Assembly: GCF_921293095.1 (NCBI RefSeq)
Contig: NC_060258.1
Span: 6,400,607 to 6,464,606 of the forward strand
Direction of reading: 5' to 3'
DNA: 64,000 nucleotides
Source of the DNA: Ischnura elegans
Taxonomy: Eukaryota; Arthropoda; Insecta; Odonata; Coenagrionidae
Positions 1 through 10,194 of this stretch are shown piece by piece (positions within the stretch are counted from its first letter, which is position 1; the number at the start of each line of letters is the position of its first letter). The notes beneath the pieces were generated by a model. It did no database searches and had not been told where the DNA came from. It saw only the letters and a program-made list of their open reading frames with translations. The position numbers and the translations under genes were made by a program.

Positions 1-591
1 TGACCACCCTACTCTATATTCCCTTTTCACCTTCCCCGGTATCTGCCCCCATCTTACCACCCATGCTACCTAGAATAACATTCTGCGTACATAATCTAGT
101 TATTTAATTTACACTAATTACATTTTCCAGCCTTTATAGCTAAAATAAAATTCGTGATTGAAGCTAACACAAACTGGATATATATGCTCGTAAGAATCCA
201 AGTGCAGCGTGTTGCATAACTGGTGAACACTCACCTCCTGCCATACGCCAATGAGTTAGGGGGTTATTTAGATGTGTATGTGAAGATTCCCAAATAATAC
301 TTGAAAAATTACAACAAAATACCTTTTATATTAACCATCTAATGATGTGCAACTGATCGCGTATGTGAAGGGTCCATTGGACCCAGCTTGCCCGGTTACG
401 TTAGGAAAAGTTTAAATTTACCATAAAAAAAAAAATATTTATTTTTATTTTAAATATTTTTTTCTTATTCCATTTGTCCGTATGAAAAAAGTCACAGAAG
501 TTCACAGCACTGGGATATTTTGTTCTCATGTTATAACCTGAAATATAGGCTGTAGGGCCCGTTGGACCCTCCTTGCCCGGATAAGGGTTAA
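1..591. other. Non-coding AT-rich stretch with two GGGTCC-type repeats
   Basis: No credible gene is visible. Two related 15-bp near-palindromes, GGGTCCATTGGACCC (370-384) and GGGCCCGTTGGACCC (555-569), lie in the same orientation about 185 bp apart. Each is followed by a CTTGCCCGG-like string. The second copy runs into AAGGG-TTAA at 583-591, exactly where the neighbouring LINE coding frame stops making sense. A TTAA-targeting miniature element with subterminal repeats would explain this, but the matching opposite end was not found. Confidence 0.4.
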
Positions 592-1200
592 TTTACACTT
601 GAACAAGTTGATGTTCACATTTTTCATACATGTAGGTAGTTTGTTAAACAGCTTGATACCCATTTCCTTTGCGCCCATTTTAGCTACCATAGTGCGTACA
701 AAATTGTAATGCAAGTCACTTTGTGACGTATTGGGGTAATTATGAAGAAAACTATTCATGATGAAATTATCAGTTATTTTTTACATACATAATAGTAAAT
801 AAAATATACACACAAGGAATCAGTAGAATTTGCAATTCCTTGAAGATTGGTCTGCTGGGAGACCTATAATCTTTGTTAGCAATTATTCTCATTGCACGTT
901 TCTGGAGACGAAAAATGTTTAGAGCGTGATGTCTCGAGCCCCAGAAGATTATGCTGTAAGTAACATGAGGGTAAAAGTCCCCATAATATAAACTTAGCAA
1001 TGTAGTCATTCCCACTGTGGAGCTAAGCTGTCTCAGCAAGTAGCAGGTAGAATTTAATTTACTGCTGATGTAATTGATATGGGCGTCCCAGGTCATTTTA
1101 TAATTCAGAGTTATACCTAGAAATTTAAATGTATTAGCTTGCTTAATTGATTTACCTTCCAGTCTTACTAGTATGCTTTCCATTGGCTGGCCACTATACT
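592..1200 (-). pseudogene. 3' end of a non-LTR retrotransposon reverse transcriptase (Jockey/CR1-like)
   Basis: Two minus-strand frames (770-1200, then 592-759) translate to the C-terminal part of a LINE reverse transcriptase. Visible blocks are FKFLGITLNYKMTW, then YYGDFYPHVTYSIIFWG, then IFRLQKRAMRII and finally GIKLFNKLP. These are the usual order downstream of the catalytic palm in Jockey/CR1-type elements. The two pieces lie in different frames, so there is at least one frameshift near 765. The catalytic YADD/FADD region is absent: the sequence begins abruptly at about 1200, where the R1-type element to the right is also broken. The 3' end is lost at the TTAA at 588-591. It is a dead fragment, and the clade is uncertain. 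Confidence 0.7.
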
Positions 1201-1239
1201 TAGATGCTGCCATCGTCTTGAGTCAGGGACGCAAGTTTG

Positions 1240-2290
1240 TTGCTCCAGGATTTCTGACGGAATTCACGAACTGCTGCCGCAAACTGTTCTTTTGAGGGAT
1301 TGGTAGAGGCGTTTGGTGACGGGGTTTTGGTACTTTTGAAAACGCCTCCGGGCTGCGTTTTTCTTGTGGATTAGATTGGTTATGCTGGCGGGCAGGGAGA
1401 GGTAGTCGAGGACTTGGTGTATGGTGAGAGGAATGCAGGTGTTTGCGGCAGAAGTAATGCGGTTGTTATCTGTATGCCTGCTGCGTCAACTTGATCGGGT
1501 TCGTCTAGGTCTGGTTGTGAGGATGATAGTAAGTCGATAATATGTTGGTGGTAAGCTGGCCAGTCAGCTTTGCAGAAGCTTCTGTGCATAGGTGGTGGCA
1601 GTCGGGTAGGTCTCAGTCCGATATGCAATAGGACCGGGAGATAGTCACTTTCCAGGGCTGTTGCGGTGTGACAGGAGAGGGACATGCTTGTTTCCGTGAG
1701 TAGAAATATGTCCAAGACATCTGATTTTCCATTGGTGTGAAAGTGCGTCGGTTGCCTTGGCCCAAGCGCCCGGAGTTCCTTTTCATTTAACCTGTCTTGG
1801 AGTTTGTCTCCTCTTGCGTTTGGAGCAACAGAATGCCAGGGGCCGTGTTTGGCACTGAAGTCGCCTCCAATCAGGGCCGGCATGTTGTTCGGGAATAAGG
1901 CCGCTTAGCTTCCTGCTGGGAAGGTTCGTCCTGGTCTGTGGTAGATCGCTGCAATCTGGAAGGGGCCAGACGGCGTGTCAAGTTTCACCGCCGTGACCTC
2001 GAGTGGGGCGGTGCCTTGGAGACTGACTTTGTTGCCTTTTAGGCCGTCTTTAAGGAGAACGGCCGTTCCCCCTGCTGCGTAATATTCCGGTGGTGTGGGT
2101 TCTCTGTCGTTCCTGATGATTTTATATCCTGGAAGGCGCCAGTGTTTCCATGGATGTAGTTTCGTTTCTGTGAGGAGAACGACGTCTACTGCGTGGGTTT
2201 TTAGAAATGCTAGCAGCTCTGCGGATTTCCACTGCAAACCTCCATTTGCGTTCCACAGAGCTACTATGAGGCCGCCACCGCCAATTTTTC
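1240..2290 (-). pseudogene. R1L-a ORF2: apurinic-like endonuclease domain
   Basis: The frame 2237-1380 encodes the N-terminal endonuclease of an R1/Jockey-group ORF2. Upstream of it lies VALWNANGG (the EN start block), then DVVLLTETK (catalytic Glu block), then IGGDFSAKH (GDFNAKH block) and DVLDIFLL. One in-frame TAA at 1905-1907 interrupts it. After about 1440 the frame shifts, and the linker reads LDYLSLPASITNLIHKKNAA in another frame, continuing to about 1240. The domain would nick target DNA for target-primed reverse transcription. With a stop, frameshifts and no RT it cannot act. Confidence 0.75.
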
Positions 2291-3850
2291 GTGCATCTTC
2301 GTTAGGAGGCTCGTCTGAAGCTGAAGTTGTTGCTGTGTCTGTAAGGAGATCGCCAGAAGTTGTTTTAGTATGGAGCCGAGACCCAGGTTGTCCAGATCAG
2401 GAGTTTTGTTTGTTTGAGGCGGAGGAGGTGCAGAGGCGGATGGTGGTTGGGCTGAGTCCTGGTTCGGAATGTTCACGTCCAGTCGTTGGCGCTGGGTGTT
2501 TCTAGGGCGAGATGTTGGATTTGACAGTCCGGTTCCCCATGGGTTTTGACGGCCAAGGCTGGGGAATTGCTCCGCTGTCTTCTGCGGCGGGGCCTGTTGT
2601 GCATTTTATGTAAGTTTTGGAGCTTGGGGCTGCTCCTGGATGGTTTTTCGTGGGCCTCGTTGCTTGCGCGTGTGTTCGAGATGCTTTTTGAACACGGGGC
2701 ATTTACGTGACATGGCCGGGTGGTTGCCTTAACAGTTGCAGCATGTTGCTGGCTCTTCCTTTCCGAGAGTGCATTTTGAGCCATAGTGTTCTCCGGTGCA
2801 TTTCCAGCATCGTGGAGCCGCCGTGCAGTAAGTGCTTGAGTGCCCGAACCTGTTGCAGTTGAAACACATCTGCGGCCGGTCGTGTTGGTAGGGCTTTAGG
2901 AAGAATTTCACGAAGCCAATCTTTTTCAGTTTACCTATGCGCTTTGCGGGCCACTCTTCAGTAGGACGGACGGTGAGCTGGTGCAGTTCTTTCTTATCTC
3001 CGTTCCGTGCACGGATGGTTCGGTGGGATGTGACTGGGACCCCTTTTGTCTCGAAGAGTTCCCGTAGGTAATCTATGTCGAAGTCGGATTTCTAATGAGG
3101 AAGGAAGTTTGCTTTTCTTCCCTCAACTGCCAGCTGCTTGATTCGTCTTCCTCCTTTTTAAGCAAGGCCATTACAGCGGCGTGGTCCTCTTGGGTATCGA
3201 CAAGAATTCTGGTGAAGTTCTTTCTAATGTCTGCCGTGAATTCTCCTTTGATGACCGTTTAATGAGGGCCATTGATTGTCTTTAGTTTGATATACTGTAT
3301 ATCATAATCGCCGGTGGACGGCATCGGGTTGGTTTGCTCTTTGTTTCTGGGGCGGTTTCTGCAATGATTGCCGCTGCACTGTCATCATCTTGAGGCTGTA
3401 TTGGCGTGAACCTGTTTGTGGTAGTCACAGGATGCTTCGATAGCAGGGTTGGAGGCGAGTTTGCACCCAATTTGCGGGATTTCGGCATGATGAAGGCCCG
3501 GATGGGGCTGACGGGGGCCTTAAGAGGGCCATTGATGACCCGCTTAGTGTATGGGACGCGTCCTTCTCCATTTCCTCAGTCAGAGAAGCGTTTGCGGCGT
3601 TTGAGGTCGTAAACAGGGCCGATGAAGAGGACCGTAAAAGGGCCGTTGAGGTTTCCTCCATTTCTAAGGAGTTTGGTGGGTCGGAGGATCCGAACGATGA
3701 TGACGCCGTGGCGCCTTGTCCATGGGGCAGGTCCTTGGCTGCCATTCGGCTGCTGTACATCGTCGGATGGCCGCCAAATGGTGTCTTGGTGTAGTAGCCA
3801 GTTGGCCGGGATGCAGCAGTTGTCGAGCTGGTGAATGGTGGGGCCGCCAT
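2264..3850 (-). pseudogene. R1L-a ORF1: gag-like protein with CCHC zinc knuckles
   Basis: Probable start ATG at 3850, by analogy with the start in R1L-b. The N-terminal part is Ser/Pro-rich and lies in frames between 3850 and 3282. The central fragment (2911-2729) carries CFNCNRFGHSSTYC followed by CWKCTGEHYGSKC and a third CCNC, the triple CCHC knuckle array typical of R1-group gag proteins that bind element RNA. The C-terminal fragment (2476-2264) is Gln-rich and overlaps the ORF2 start. At least three frame changes separate the pieces, so the gene is dead. Confidence 0.75.
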
Positions 3851-4345
3851 GGAATCCACGGCGGCCAGATGACTCGTTGGGGAGGGCAGGGAGGGCTGTT
3901 TGGGGCCTGACACCCTAACGAGGGGACCCGGCCGTGTCCCCCAGGTGTGCAATGAGTTAGACTCTAGTGCCTGGGGTAGTGGCCGAGACAACCTGGGGAG
4001 TCGCTATAGTGAAAAGGCACCACCCGGAGGTGATTACCGCAGTGACCGGGTTCGAAGGGTAGGTACGAGCCCAGTCAGCTGCGGCCCCCCAACCGCCCCT
4101 TTAGCGACGGGACTGTGTCGCGATGTCTCTGCTCCTGATGGAAGCGGAGTGCTGTGGCGTGGTGTGGTCCGTAAGCCGAAATCGTTGTCCAAGAAGTCAG
4201 GGTCAAATCGGTGGCGAAGGTCCAGACGGGCAGAGTCGTAAGCGGATGCGAAGTCCAAAGAGATCTGTGGCTTAGAGCAGATTAAGCTTCCAGTCTCTAA
4301 TTCGGCGAATAGATCACTCGCGCTTTTTCTTCGGCATTTATCAAG

Positions 4346-4870
4346 TCAAGTCCCCCCCTTATCGCGACTAAAATACAACTGTTGCCGTTTCACCTTGCCC
4401 AGAATTTTATGCCACACCATCTTATTTGTGAGTGTAACGAGTTGTGTACGGTGTTTTCGTGTAAGTGGCCATATGTGCGCCACGAAACATATCTTCGGAT
4501 ATAACAAATAATTAATTAATTTAACCCTAGCCGTCAGGGGCAGGGAGACACAAGTATATTTACCAATATTAAACTTTATTGTCTTAAGGACCTCATCCCA
4601 ATTATGCTCGAGCATGGCGGGGATTGGATTCTCCCACCACATACCGAGAATCTTGACTAGATCCTTCGTCACCATCCAGCAGGGATTAGACGGAGGGTGT
4701 CCCTTGTAAGAAACTTGCCTTAGTTTTCACGTGGTTAATTACCACTCCCCCCGCCGTGTACGCCTCGATTACTTCACGAGCAGTTTCCATCTGCTCGTGG
4801 TCGTCGATGAAAATAATAATGTCGTCGGCGTACACAATTCCGGTAAACTTTGAGCCAAAACCCCCGCCAG
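4346..4870 (-). pseudogene. Tx-a ORF2: RT catalytic block and C-terminus
   Basis: The frame around 4870-4735 contains FTGIVYADDIIIF, the metal-binding YADD motif of LINE reverse transcriptases, followed by a helix and INHVKTKASFL. The frame 4675-4346 continues with YTCVSLPLTARVKLINYLLY and FVAHIWPLT, the conserved thumb region of the Tx1/L1 group. One frameshift lies between them (about 4680-4730) and another at the G-run at 4356-4362. After correction the frame continues to about 4310, where R1L-a begins. Confidence 0.7.
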
Positions 4871-5271
4871 CTGTAATTAGGTAATTAGCAAGGTAATTAG
4901 CACCTCAAAATTAGGCAAGGTAATTAGCTCCTCAAGTGCCGACCTGTAAAACCGGATGGTTTGATCCTTTTCTCTCCTCCACTGCCGGGATATCTTTTTT
5001 TTTAAAGAGTGACTTTTGGTTTAAAATAATTCTCCCACCATAAAACTACATCTTTGTCCGGGACGAAGGCGTCAGCCAGCTGAACAACCTTCGCCCGGAT
5101 ATTCTCATGACACTCGCTTATCGCAAGGAGTCGAGGGTCCGACCGCCAAAGACCTTTGACCTTAGCGACATGATTAGGGGAGGGGGAGGAAAGGGGAGTT
5201 CGATGATTAGGGCACAGTGGTCAGAAAGGAACATGGTATTAAAAAGGGGGTTCGGGGAAGAGGTTTGAGGG

Positions 5272-5859
5272 CTATGGAAATGAAGATAAAAGGTATTCTC
5301 GACGTGAGCGCGACGTTGGGCCCATGCGCGTAAATGGCACGTTAGCGGAATTTTTATAATTTAAAAAGGTGTCTCTTAAACATACAGAATCGATAAAAAC
5401 TTTTAAAGCCCTGCTTGGAGGCTGCATACGAGCGCGGGAAGATTGACGATCTTCGCCGCGATAGGTACAGTTAAAATCCCCCGCGAGAATGGCTTTCCCT
5501 GTAAAAACATGTAAGTACGGCAACAGTGTTTCATTTTAAAACAAATCCCTGTCCGCCCTCCGATCAACATGCGCAGGAGCGTAGACGTTTACCACATGGA
5601 CGTCGTGAACCTTAAGGGAGGTAATTCTTTCTGAGGGGTTGAATCTTACATTTGAAACTGGAAGCCCTGATTTAACTAGAATGGTTGTGCTCCGGCCCGG
5701 CCGATCACAGTTGGTGAAGGACCGGTAGAGGGGGCCAGGCCAAACGACCCCCTCCATATTCTCTTTCAAACAAGCAACATCAGCATTTTGAGATTTAATG
5801 AGATTCAATATTAAATTTATTTTAAGGGGGTTATGAACCCCCGCAATATTTAAAGACAT
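5272..5859 (-). pseudogene. Tx-a ORF2: endonuclease domain
   Basis: Two adjoining minus-strand frames (5859-5536 and 5523-5272) form an apurinic-like endonuclease. The start block is MSLNIAGVHNPLK, followed by NADVACLKE (the usual QE catalytic Glu position), VHVVNVYAPA, and LAGDFNCTYRGEDR (the GDFN active-site block). The break at about 5530 is a frameshift. The start ATG at 5859 follows an Arg/Ser-rich ORF1 tail, as in the other Tx1-like copy here. Confidence 0.7.
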
Positions 5860-5874
5860 GATGCGCGTTTTCGG

Positions 5875-6126
5875 CTAGTGGGACTTACGTCGTCGGCGAA
5901 AGCGCTGATTTACGAACGCCGCTCTTCTTTTGTTTTCCCTCAATCTTCTTTTGGATGATCCCGAGCGGGATCGGCTGCAATGCGAACAATCGCTTGTCAG
6001 CCGTTCGTCCGTCTCGTCACCCTCACTCCGGCCCGACGATGGCTCCGCCTCGCCGGCGCTGCCACTTATCCCCACGCGGCGAGGGTCGGCCACCCGGGAC
6101 GGCGAGCGGGAGGGGGAAACTTCCAA
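5875..6126 (-). pseudogene. Tx-a: C-terminal fragment of ORF1, Arg/Ser-rich
   Basis: An open minus-strand frame ending just upstream of the endonuclease. It encodes a basic Ser/Arg-rich tail (SRSPSR, CSRSRSGSSKRR, RFRRRRKSH). The position matches the acidic/basic tail of ORF1 in Tx-b. No RRM-like or zinc-knuckle part remains to the right of 6126. The evidence is mainly position, so confidence is moderate. Confidence 0.45.
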
Positions 6127-7346
6127 ATTATATGATGCATTTTTAAAACAGAATAGTCTTTATCTGATAGATTATTAGAAGAAACAGTTTTTGTGAGCAC
6201 AAATACAAAAAATGTCAGTAAAAGCACAAACAGAAATGGTTTTAGTTATAAATTTTGTGAACTAATTAGTAAAAGTTGAAGCAAATATAAAATTTTTATT
6301 CAAATATAGAAAATTTTTATATAAAAATAGAGTAAGCATTTACAGATAAGATGTATCACAACAAAAATCCTAAATGCTTTCTAATTTTACATCTATGCAT
6401 GATTATATTTTCTAGGATGATTTTTGCCCACTTAAATTAATTTCTAATAGTTTTCCCATCATGCCTTCATTGTACCCACCATGAAATGCCTTGAATAGAA
6501 CCAATAAATTTCTGAAACATCGCCAAGATGCTTTACATTATAAATAACCTTAGCCTCATGAGATCATAGGTAAAGGTGAGGTAGAGGCCCCCAACAATAG
6601 AAAGATAATATGTTTACGTGCATATGAGACTTTGTGCTTGCTGGTGCAATAATAATTTATTGCAGGTAAAAATAAATAAATTCAATATTCTTACCGTCTG
6701 CAAAGGTAAACTCCCTTACCTAAATAACTAATACTTCTCAGGTTATTCATTAAGTAGGGTTCATGGTAAACAGGACCCTGGGGTACTGTTTGATTCACAT
6801 CTAACATTTCATATGCACATTGATTAGTAAATACAAAAAAAGTGATTTGTAAAAGGGCTTGTGCCCGTAAAATAAATATTATTATTATTATTATTTGAGA
6901 ACGCATCCATGCATATACGCATTTTTCTATATTTTTTATAAACAAACTAATTTCCGGGTCTCTGGCACTTCATTCTTTAGCAGCAAATATTCAGGGATTT
7001 GTTTCCACACTTGAGGACCTTTCATGTCCCCCATTATTGTAGATTAACAAAAGGTATGCTAAATTATCTTTTGATCGGTAATCAAAAGGCCTTTTTAGTT
7101 ATTTCTCGATTTATTGGCCACCGGCTGATATAAAATTTATATATTTCTCCAATTGTGTCACCAAGCGACTAATCTACTACCTAATTGAGTTAATCCTTAT
7201 GAATTTATGCTATAACTATATCAGTCCACAAAAATTTTCTCCCTAGATTTCTGCTGTTGTAGACAAAAGCCAAAGAGTGTCACTTTTAACTCTACAAAAC
7301 TTAGACTACACCAGTCTTCGAATAAGAAAAATCGAAACGTACACAC
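6127..7346. other. Non-coding AT-rich stretch with an (ATT)n microsatellite
   Basis: No gene is supported. A run of ATT units lies at about 6876-6895, preceded by a stretch (about 6840-6870) resembling LINE 3' tails that end in such microsatellites. If the ZAD exon at 7347-7484 is part of a live gene, this stretch is its downstream intron, but no following exon was recognised. Confidence 0.4.
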
Positions 7347-7484
7347 CTTGCAGCAACTTCTCGGCAAACTTTCTCTAAGAGCTGCGTTTGATTCTAAACA
7401 AATCTTTATGAAAACACTGAATTTCATCAGTTTCTTCAAACACAGTGGACACACGGTAGTGGGAAGGCCATCTCCCACAGCAAT
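7347..7484 (-). CDS. Second half of a ZAD (zf-AD) domain, single exon
   Basis: A 138-bp, 46-codon open exon bounded by a clear acceptor (ACATCTCAG ending at 7485) and donor (CTGCAAG/GTGTGT at 7347/7346). It encodes IAVGDGLPTTVCPLC and then KFSVFIKICLESNAAL, which fits the second half of the zinc-finger-associated domain. That half carries the GDGLP turn, the second Cys pair (C-P-L-C) and the helix leading out of the domain. ZADs are dimerisation modules at the N-terminus of insect C2H2 regulators, and their first Cys pair is commonly on a separate upstream exon. Neither that exon (expected above 7.6 kb) nor any finger exon (expected below 7.3 kb) was found. The Penelope-like element lies immediately upstream. 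Confidence 0.6.
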
Positions 7485-7601
7485 CTGAGATGTTAATAAA
7501 CAAGTTACAGGTACGTCAACAGAATTCGGCATTATATTGGAAAAAAATGAAGTAAGCAGCATTGTAAAGAAAATCGATAGCATTTAATGAGTAACTTACA
7601 T

Positions 7602-7660
7602 CCCGAAACTGTCGTCCGCAAAACATGTATCAACGCGGTGTAAACCCGGAAAACCATCAC
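7602..7660 (+). repeat. Left pseudo-LTR fragment of the Penelope-like element
   Basis: The 59-bp sequence begins CCCGAAACTGTCGTCCGC and ends GGAAAACCATCAC. It is repeated at 10127-10185 with one difference (G instead of T at 7611). It contains AACGCGGTGTAAACCCGG, a string also recognisable in the palindrome at 57.9 kb. Confidence 0.85.
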
Positions 7661-7702
7661 TAAATAACTAACCGCGGAAGCCTCCGTAATAATTTAATCC
7701 AC

Positions 7703-10039
7703 CTCTACGGGGAGGATATTTTCAAGAGTAGTAGAAGATTTGAGAAGCTGAGAAAGAAGAAATTCAAACTTCTGTCTTCTTTGGCTTTCCTCGAGAGATG
7801 CAGAGACTCGGATACGCTACCATCTTTTCTCAACATCAAGCATCCTATCCAGTCTAAGAAGGCGAAGAGAATTCTCCGCCGTGCGAGCTTTGATCTACTG
7901 AGAGAACGAATGCAGTACACACGCAGTGCTCTCCACTTTTGTTCGACGGAACTCTACCACCTACACCTAGAGCTTAGCAGCAAATTGATACCAGAGGATT
8001 GGAAGACATTGGAGAGAATTACCTTCCAATCATCCTCCACCACCTTTACAGCAATGAGAGAGAAGCAATTAAAGAAGTTCGAAAATTTGGTGGAAAAACA
8101 ACGTCCTTCACCCGAATACACCTTCAATAAAACAGATAGTGTGGTTATAAATCTATCTCAAGTGAATCTTAGTGATTCCGCAACCTCCATACTATCCAAA
8201 GGACTTAACTTTGCCATAGCACCCAGAGGTATACCGAAGGAGGAAATAATCACTGGGGTAGAAAATGCTTTACGCAAGCTAAGGAAATCAGAGGCCGATG
8301 AAATCAGGGAAGAAGGCAGCCATATCATCAGGAAAGCGAGGCCTCCAAAACCCAATTTGACCAGGGCAGAGAGAGAGGCCATCTGTGAACTCAGGAAAAT
8401 CGATGATTCACTGATATTGCCAGCTGACAAAGGGAACGCAACTGTGATCATCTCTGAGGAGGACTACCGAAAGAAGGTTTGCGGTTTGCTAGACGACCCC
8501 ACCTACAAAGAACTTAACTCAGATCCTACGGCAAAAATCCAGAGGAACATCAAGGACCTCATGAAGCATTCGTCAATACCCTAAGAGGAGAGACGATCTC
8601 TGATCCAGTCGGCTCCTAAACCTCCACGACTTTATGGCCTGCCTAAGATTCACAAGGATGGGATACCACTCCGGCCTATCGTAAGTGCTATTGACTCACC
8701 GACACATAAGCTTGCAAAGTATCTTGCCCATAGCCTTCGGCCATTCTCGGGCCTAACTGCAACCTATGTGAAGAACTCCTTCCATTTCATCAATATTATA
8801 AAGGAATATAAGATTACGGAAGAGGATCTCCTTGTTAGTTTTGACGTGGTGTCTTCGTTCACCAAAATACCTACTGAAGATGCCATCGAAGTCATTAAGA
8901 CTCTGACAGAAAAAGGCCTTCCGAAAGACATTCCGAAAATGGTGGAGTTTTGCCTTCGTAATTGCTATTTCTCTTGGGGAGGGAAATTATATGAACAAAC
9001 GGAAGGGGCATCCATGGGTTCTCCTTTATCACCGGTCGTCGCAGATCTTTATATGGAAGAATTTGAACGAAAAGCCCTGGATTCTTTCCCTATGAAGCCG
9101 AAACTCTTCGTGTGATATGTTGACGACACCTTCGTCATATGGCCTCATGGGACAGATAAACTGAAAAGATTCCTTGAACATCTTAATAGCCAAAATAGTT
9201 CCATCCAGTTCACTATGGAAATGGAAGAAAATAAACAACTTCCCTTTTTGGACGTTCTCGTCAATAAGAAATCAGATGGCACATTGGGACATTCAGTCTA
9301 TCGTAAGGAAACGCATACTGATCGCTATTTGAATGCCAAATCACACCATCATCCCAGGCAAAAAGCATCAGTTATTAAAACTCTATATCATAGGGCATAT
9401 TCCATATCGGATACAGATTCGCTCGCTAGAGTGAAACAACACCTCCTTACCACGCTCCAAGAAAATGGCTACGATCGGGTACTGATTCAAAAAATCGCGC
9501 GTAGGGAAGAAGAGAAAAGAGATGTGGCCTTGGACATTGCAAAGAAAGACCAGCAAAAGGCAAAGACACATGCTCTCTTGCCAAACGTGGCTGCAACGTC
9601 GGAAAGAATTGCTAGAGTTCTCGCCAAACATGACGTTCTGACGCGATTTATAAGTTTGAAGAAGACCTCTGACCTCCTCCGGAGTGAAAAAGATCGTCAT
9701 TCATCAGATATCTATGAAGGAGTGTATGAAGTAACGTGTTCCTGTGGTTTATCATACATCGGGCAAACATCTAGATCCCTCAAATGCAGAATAAATGAAC
9801 ATCTTAAGGCAACCGAAAAGAAAAATTTTCGTCTCTCTGCGGTTGCAGAGCATGCATGGTCGGAACCTGGGCACGTCATACTTTTCAAGGAATCGAAAAT
9901 CATCGCCAGGGAAAATAAATATTTCCCTAGGCTGATAAGGGAGGCGATTGAAATAGCGAGTCACCCAAAGAACTTCAATAGGGAAGACGGCTATCCTTTA
10001 TCCTCATCTTTCAAACGGCTTTTCCAACAATGGAATTAA
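7703..10039 (+). pseudogene. Penelope-like polyprotein: reverse transcriptase plus GIY-YIG endonuclease
   Basis: One frame runs through the whole region and is broken by TAA at 8582-8584 and TGA at 9113-9115. No ATG marks the start: the frame is open upstream to at least 7703, so the N-terminus is undefined. RT blocks in order are LRKIDDSLILPADKGN, YGLPKIHKDG with LRPIVSAIDSP, LLVSFDVVSSF (catalytic Asp), GASMGSPLSPVVADLYM and YVDDTFVIW (catalytic YVDD, directly after the TGA). These are followed by LPFLDVLVNKK and the HTDRYLNAKSHH block. The C-terminal GIY-YIG nuclease shows GVYEVTCSCGLSYIGQTSRS and a downstream Arg-containing helix RINEHL. The order and lengths fit a canonical endonuclease-positive Penelope element. 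With the two stops restored to sense it would be nearly full length. Confidence 0.9.
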
Positions 10040-10103
10040 AAATCAACATCCGTCTGACTACCTGTAAATAAATAAGGATCACAGATCTGCAAATCATTTG
10101 GAC

Positions 10104-10141
10104 CCGAAGACGGGAGCTGGAACGCGCCCGAAACTTTCGTC
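10104..10141 (+). ncRNA. Possible hammerhead-ribozyme-like motif at the Penelope terminus
   Basis: CCGAAGA (10104-10110) resembles the CUGANGA box with one change. CGGGAGC (10111-10117) can pair with GCGCCCG (10124-10130) except at one position. GAAAC follows at 10130-10134, and a GTC (10139-10141) sits where cleavage would be expected after a very short helix III. Hammerhead motifs have been described in Penelope pseudo-LTRs. The weak point is that the G of GAAA is needed to close the stem, so the fold is not textbook. A degenerate or non-ribozyme stem is possible. Confidence 0.4.
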
Positions 10142-10185
10142 CGCAAAACATGTATCAACGCGGTGTAAACCCGGAAAACCATCAC
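10127..10185 (+). repeat. Right pseudo-LTR fragment of the Penelope-like element
   Basis: Direct copy of 7602-7660, about 90 bp after the stop codon of the Penelope-like polyprotein. Unlike the left copy it is preceded by the stem-forming sequence at 10104-10130, giving the complete terminal structure. Confidence 0.85.
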
Positions 10186-10194
10186 CAAGTTACC

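Larger units (their letters stand above)
1200..4306 (-). mobile_element. R1-type LINE copy R1L-a, 3'-truncated
   Basis: Minus-strand non-LTR element with its 5' end at about 4306 (TTCGGC on the plus strand, the same terminal string as the intact end of R1L-b at 21391-21396). It has a GC-rich 5' leader, a gag-like ORF1 with zinc knuckles (about 3850-2264) and an ORF2 endonuclease. It stops in the EN-RT linker at about 1200, so the RT is missing. 5' truncation is usual for LINEs, so loss of the 3' part implies a later deletion or rearrangement. The leader and ORF1 start align closely with R1L-b, so both belong to one family. It is inserted in the Tx1-like element to its right, whose RT frame runs up to 4307. 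Confidence 0.75.
4307..6126 (-). mobile_element. Tx1/L1-like LINE copy Tx-a, internally deleted
   Basis: Minus-strand LINE remnant. From its 5' side it has an Arg/Ser-rich end of ORF1 (6126-5875), an endonuclease (5859-5272), part of the EN-RT linker (about 5170-5010), then directly the RT catalytic block with VYADDIIIF (about 4870-4735) and the RT C-terminus (4675-4346). RT blocks upstream of YADD are missing, so about 1 kb has been deleted. Some short GGTAATTAGC-like repeats at about 4880-4935 mark the deletion zone. R1L-a is inserted at 4306 and interrupts the frame. The Tx1/L1 assignment rests on the LPLTARVKLINYLLYPKI block. Confidence 0.65.
7602..10185 (+). mobile_element. Penelope-like retroelement with flanking 59-bp direct repeats
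   Basis: The coding region below is bracketed by two copies of a 59-bp repeat (7602-7660 and 10127-10185) that differ at one base. Direct terminal repeats (pseudo-LTRs) are typical of Penelope-like elements. The left copy starts mid-way into the terminal structure and the right copy has the longer upstream part, as expected for a repeat truncated at the left end. Flanking sequences are GTAACTTACAT on the left and CAAGTTACC on the right, so no clean direct target duplication is visible. Two nonsense codons suggest a fairly recent but inactive copy. Confidence 0.85.

Noticed and set aside
4040-4075. A tRNA gene suggested by GGGTTCGAAGGG
   Set aside because: The same string recurs in the leader of R1L-b at about 21148 and has no A box or stems. 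It is part of the LINE 5' leader.
7221-7583. A continuous 120-codon reading frame around the ZAD exon
   Set aside because: Only the 46 codons between the splice acceptor and donor match the ZAD pattern. The sequence on both sides has intron-like composition, so the frame is not one exon.
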